Of a stretch of DNA of 64,000 nt, positions 61,601 through 64,000 are shown one piece after another. A program made the translations under genes and the position numbers. The notes below the pieces were generated by a model. It was given only the letters and a program-made list of their open reading frames with translations. It was not told the DNA's origin and made no database searches. Positions within the stretch are counted from its first letter, which is position 1. The number at the start of each line of letters is the position of its first letter. The stretch covers positions 62,001-126,000 of the forward strand of contig NOWV01000062.1 in assembly GCA_003344405.1 (NCBI GenBank), written 5' to 3'. Source of the DNA: Trichoplax sp. H2 (lineage: Eukaryota; Placozoa; Uniplacotomia; Trichoplacea).

Positions 61601-62980
61601 GGATTTACCCTACCTGTAGGGCATCTACCTCTATGGATATTTATACTCATATTGGGTATGTTTATAGGCGTATACAGCTATTACACTACAGCAGCTACTA
61701 ATTCATGTGTTGGTTATAACAATGCATATGTGTCAATACAGGTGCTGGAGCTTCTGTCATTCTATGGATTACCACTTCATCTCGTCATCCGCCACCAAGC
61801 TGGTTCCAGTTTGTTCTGATGTTACTTGCCTTTGCGATGTCCATTGTCTGGTTGCAATTACTTCCGAATGAAGTTGTGGCTGTAACCGAATCGTTAGGAT
61901 ACACTTTTAACATAAAAACAGGTCTGAAATGTGCCCATGAAAATTATGTAATTATTTTGTTAAGTGTCCGTACCAATATGCAATCGTGACATACATATAA
62001 TGTTTACTGTGTCTTGTTTGGTATTGTGTAGTGATTTTGGGATTTACAGTACTAGCAATTGGTAATTCCTTGGGTGATTTAGTAGCGGATACAGCAGTTG
62101 CAAGAGCTGGAAAGCCTGCTACTGGCGTTGCTTCTTGTTTCGGTTCACCGCTATTAAATGACGTTCTAGGTCTTGGTATTTCATTAACGGTACGTAGTCA
62201 TTTTGATACTTATAGTTTGATATTACCAGGCACTAGTGCGAAATAGTAATCCTAGATGAAGCAGGTATTTTTTGATTCTGTATATTTGTATTATTAGGCT
62301 TACTGCATCCAGAACTATCCTCATCCGTTAGTATTTGATATAAATTCGGAGGATTTTGTAAAGGTAACCATTCTACCTTTTATATGTAATAATTCCATGA
62401 ATTAACATTAATGTTATGATTGATAGGTCAAGTTATCATGGATTTTTCTTGGAATAAGCTTATGTGGGAGTGCAGTAGTATTTCCATTCTTTAAATATTC
62501 ACCTCCAAAGTAAGTACGAAAAGGTTAATGTTGCTTAAAAATGCTAATATGCTTACATCATAAAAGCAAACCAAGATTTAGATAGTAATATGCGCATATA
62601 CGCGTAGTTACTTTAATTATAATCACATCAATATTCTTAATGTGTAAGAATATCTAGCATTTATTATATTATCGTAAAATATATACTATGTATTTATAAA
62701 TTACTTAAATAGCATAAGAGATGATTGATAACAGTCAGGAACCTTGAATAAAACAAATTAGCAAGAAAACATGAGATTAATTTAAATATGGTCACTCTCT
62801 GGATCTTTTCCAGTAATAATTCTATCTATTATTGATAATGTCCCTTCGGGGATTTCTAATGCTTATTTACTACCTTTCAATGATTTTAGGGCTTACGGAA
62901 TTATTCTCATCTATTTTTACATTGTCTTCGTAACATTCTCAATTCTGAATGCGGTGGGAGTTTTACCGCTTCATTTTTAA
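58667..62980 (+). CDS. SLC8B1: mitochondrial sodium/calcium exchanger NCLX (cation/Ca2+ exchanger family)
   Basis: Inner-membrane exchanger that extrudes mitochondrial Ca2+ for Na+ (or Li+) in animals. The first exon (58667-58867) encodes a luminal cysteine-rich segment ending FNYLQFVFCDMEHQQ, like the SCDY...FNYLQ...FC segment of NCLX. Membrane exons follow at 59026-59088 and 59892-59943. The alpha-1 repeat is ITLLAIGN joined to GAPDVFTAYAAIRKAHDFPL (60101-60177), continuing ALLGASIFISTVVLG (60320 on). A loop with an acidic stretch near DSYSEDDDIVYLDD lies at 61156-61240. The alpha-2 repeat VILGFTVLAIGNSLGDLVAD with GVASCFGSPLLNDVLG lies at 62030-62190. The C-terminal membrane segment is at 62890-62980. 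GNGAPD plus GNSxGD marks the NCLX/NCKX6 branch. The start codon is tentative, since the true N-terminus may lie in an upstream exon. The phase does not fit between the exons ending 60177 and starting 60320. Confidence 0.9.
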
Positions 62981-64000
62981 TATACTGTACTTGTAATCCG
63001 GAATCTTTATCACAAACTGTGAAAAAAATGACGCTCATGATAAATCATGTTATATATCTATGAAAGTAGTGTTTTAAGGTCATAATTTTTCATAAATCTT
63101 TCTATTCTATGAAAATCATGTTACAGAAATTGATATGCCGAAGAACTTAATATGTACTACAAAAGAGAATGTAAATAATCAATTCTGAATTATGATTTCC
63201 ATCCATATTTGTTTTTGCACTATTTCACATTTGCGCATTCTAATTATTGGCGCCTAGTAGCATCGGACATGTGCAAAGTGTTTAGTAGTTATGAGCAGTT
63301 AAATTTAGTTCCAATAGCTCTTCCTGCAAAACCATTTACTACGAGATTCTGTTTATCATCTTGTCAATTTTAGTTTTTTACTAGAACATTGTTTGATTCG
63401 GAATAATTTTCAATCTTAAACATGTAGATAAAAATTTTAAGGTAATTTTCGCCTTCCGGTGAGATGTGACAATATTATTTTTACGCGTAATAGCACAATC
63501 TTTATAACTAGGGGTAGATTTACCGTAAAAGAAATGGTACTAATGTATTACAATGTAATGATAGATAAAGTTTATCTTGAATCTATTGATAGAGTTAAGT
63601 ATTGTGAACCAATATGTAACATTTAAATTTAATGTTACTTCTAACAAAAATATGTTTCTAAATATGAAAATATATAAATTGTTGCGATTGCTTGGAAAAT
63701 TATTGACAGTAATTTTATGCAAGGTTCTATTTCTTATAAAGTACAAAAGGTAATAAGATAAAGTCCACGATCGAATTATAGAATAAATTCGTGAAAATTG
63801 TCTATTAATTGAAATAGAGTAACCAATTATAATTTGTAATAATTAAATATCACATGATTTATGTCCACTTTATGCTCCAAGAATCGATACAGCAGATCGA
63901 AAATTAAAAGATACTTTTCAGTCATTTTTTACAGTTTTTGCGACTAACAAAACAAAATAGAGCTACATGGACATGCTCTTGATTAGAATAGCAGCAACTT
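62981..64000. other. 3' flank of SLC8B1, nothing recognised
   Basis: AT-rich sequence with no exon, RNA gene or repeat array that I can support. Transcript ends of SLC8B1 should fall in its first few hundred bases. Confidence 0.5.

Overview
The window is nuclear DNA of an animal. Every recognisable gene is split into many small exons (about 30-270 nt, with a few long ones) by GT-AG introns, and the gene set is typically animal: cytohesin, an ankyrin/SOCS-box adaptor, PMS2, CENP-X, NCLX, GALK1, complex I and III subunits and RPS2. The sequence is AT-rich and gene-dense, introns are mostly 45-300 bp, and the proteins sit close to vertebrate lengths. I infer an early-branching metazoan; a placozoan (Trichoplax/Hoilungia type) would fit, but that assignment is a judgement I cannot confirm without a database search.

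Layout. 1-6400: no gene seen; diverged AT-rich repeats and one 20-N assembly gap (2281-2300). 6400-7700: a tandem array rich in GTACTGTAC-type palindromic words. 7902-11842 (+): UQCRC2-like complex III core protein. 12307-13964 (-): ankyrin/SOCS-box protein. 14877-19542 (+): DHX40 helicase. 19543-22583: gene-free, with a 22-bp-arm inverted repeat followed by six copies of a 136-bp repeat. 22584-30795 (+): cytohesin, with a long repeat-filled 5' intron. 30796-33989: gene-free, with a 170-bp duplication. 33990-36354 (+): galactokinase, whose third intron carries tandem copies of an exon edge. 37920-38980 (-): RPS2. 39963-40599 (+): NDUFA3. 42266-48213 (-): PMS2. 48877-52055 (+): leucine-rich-repeat protein with a long lysine-rich tail. 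53220-54057 (-): CENP-X (5' end not found). 55570-56257: 93-bp minisatellite. 58667-62980 (+): mitochondrial Na+/Ca2+ exchanger NCLX (SLC8B1).

For UQCRC2, the ankyrin/SOCS gene, DHX40, cytohesin, GALK1, RPS2, NDUFA3 and the LRR gene I placed every exon and checked that the exon lengths keep the reading frame to the stop; the resulting lengths are 470, 369, 788, 404, 390, 277, 70 and 727 residues. The genes are mainly housekeeping: mitochondrial respiration and calcium (UQCRC2, NDUFA3, NCLX), genome maintenance (PMS2, CENP-X), translation (RPS2), RNA helicase (DHX40), galactose metabolism (GALK1), Arf signalling (cytohesin) and ubiquitin targeting (ankyrin/SOCS). I see no operon-like logic beyond head-to-head pairs that probably share promoter regions: the ankyrin/SOCS gene with DHX40, RPS2 with NDUFA3, and PMS2 with the LRR gene.

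I found no clearly new biological system. The most unusual signals are the duplicated exon edges with decoy splice acceptors in the GALK1 intron, the palindromic GTAC words that recur between genes and in one place form a splice acceptor, several unrelated tandem arrays, a duplicated DHX40 exon fragment, and a splice-phase conflict in SLC8B1.
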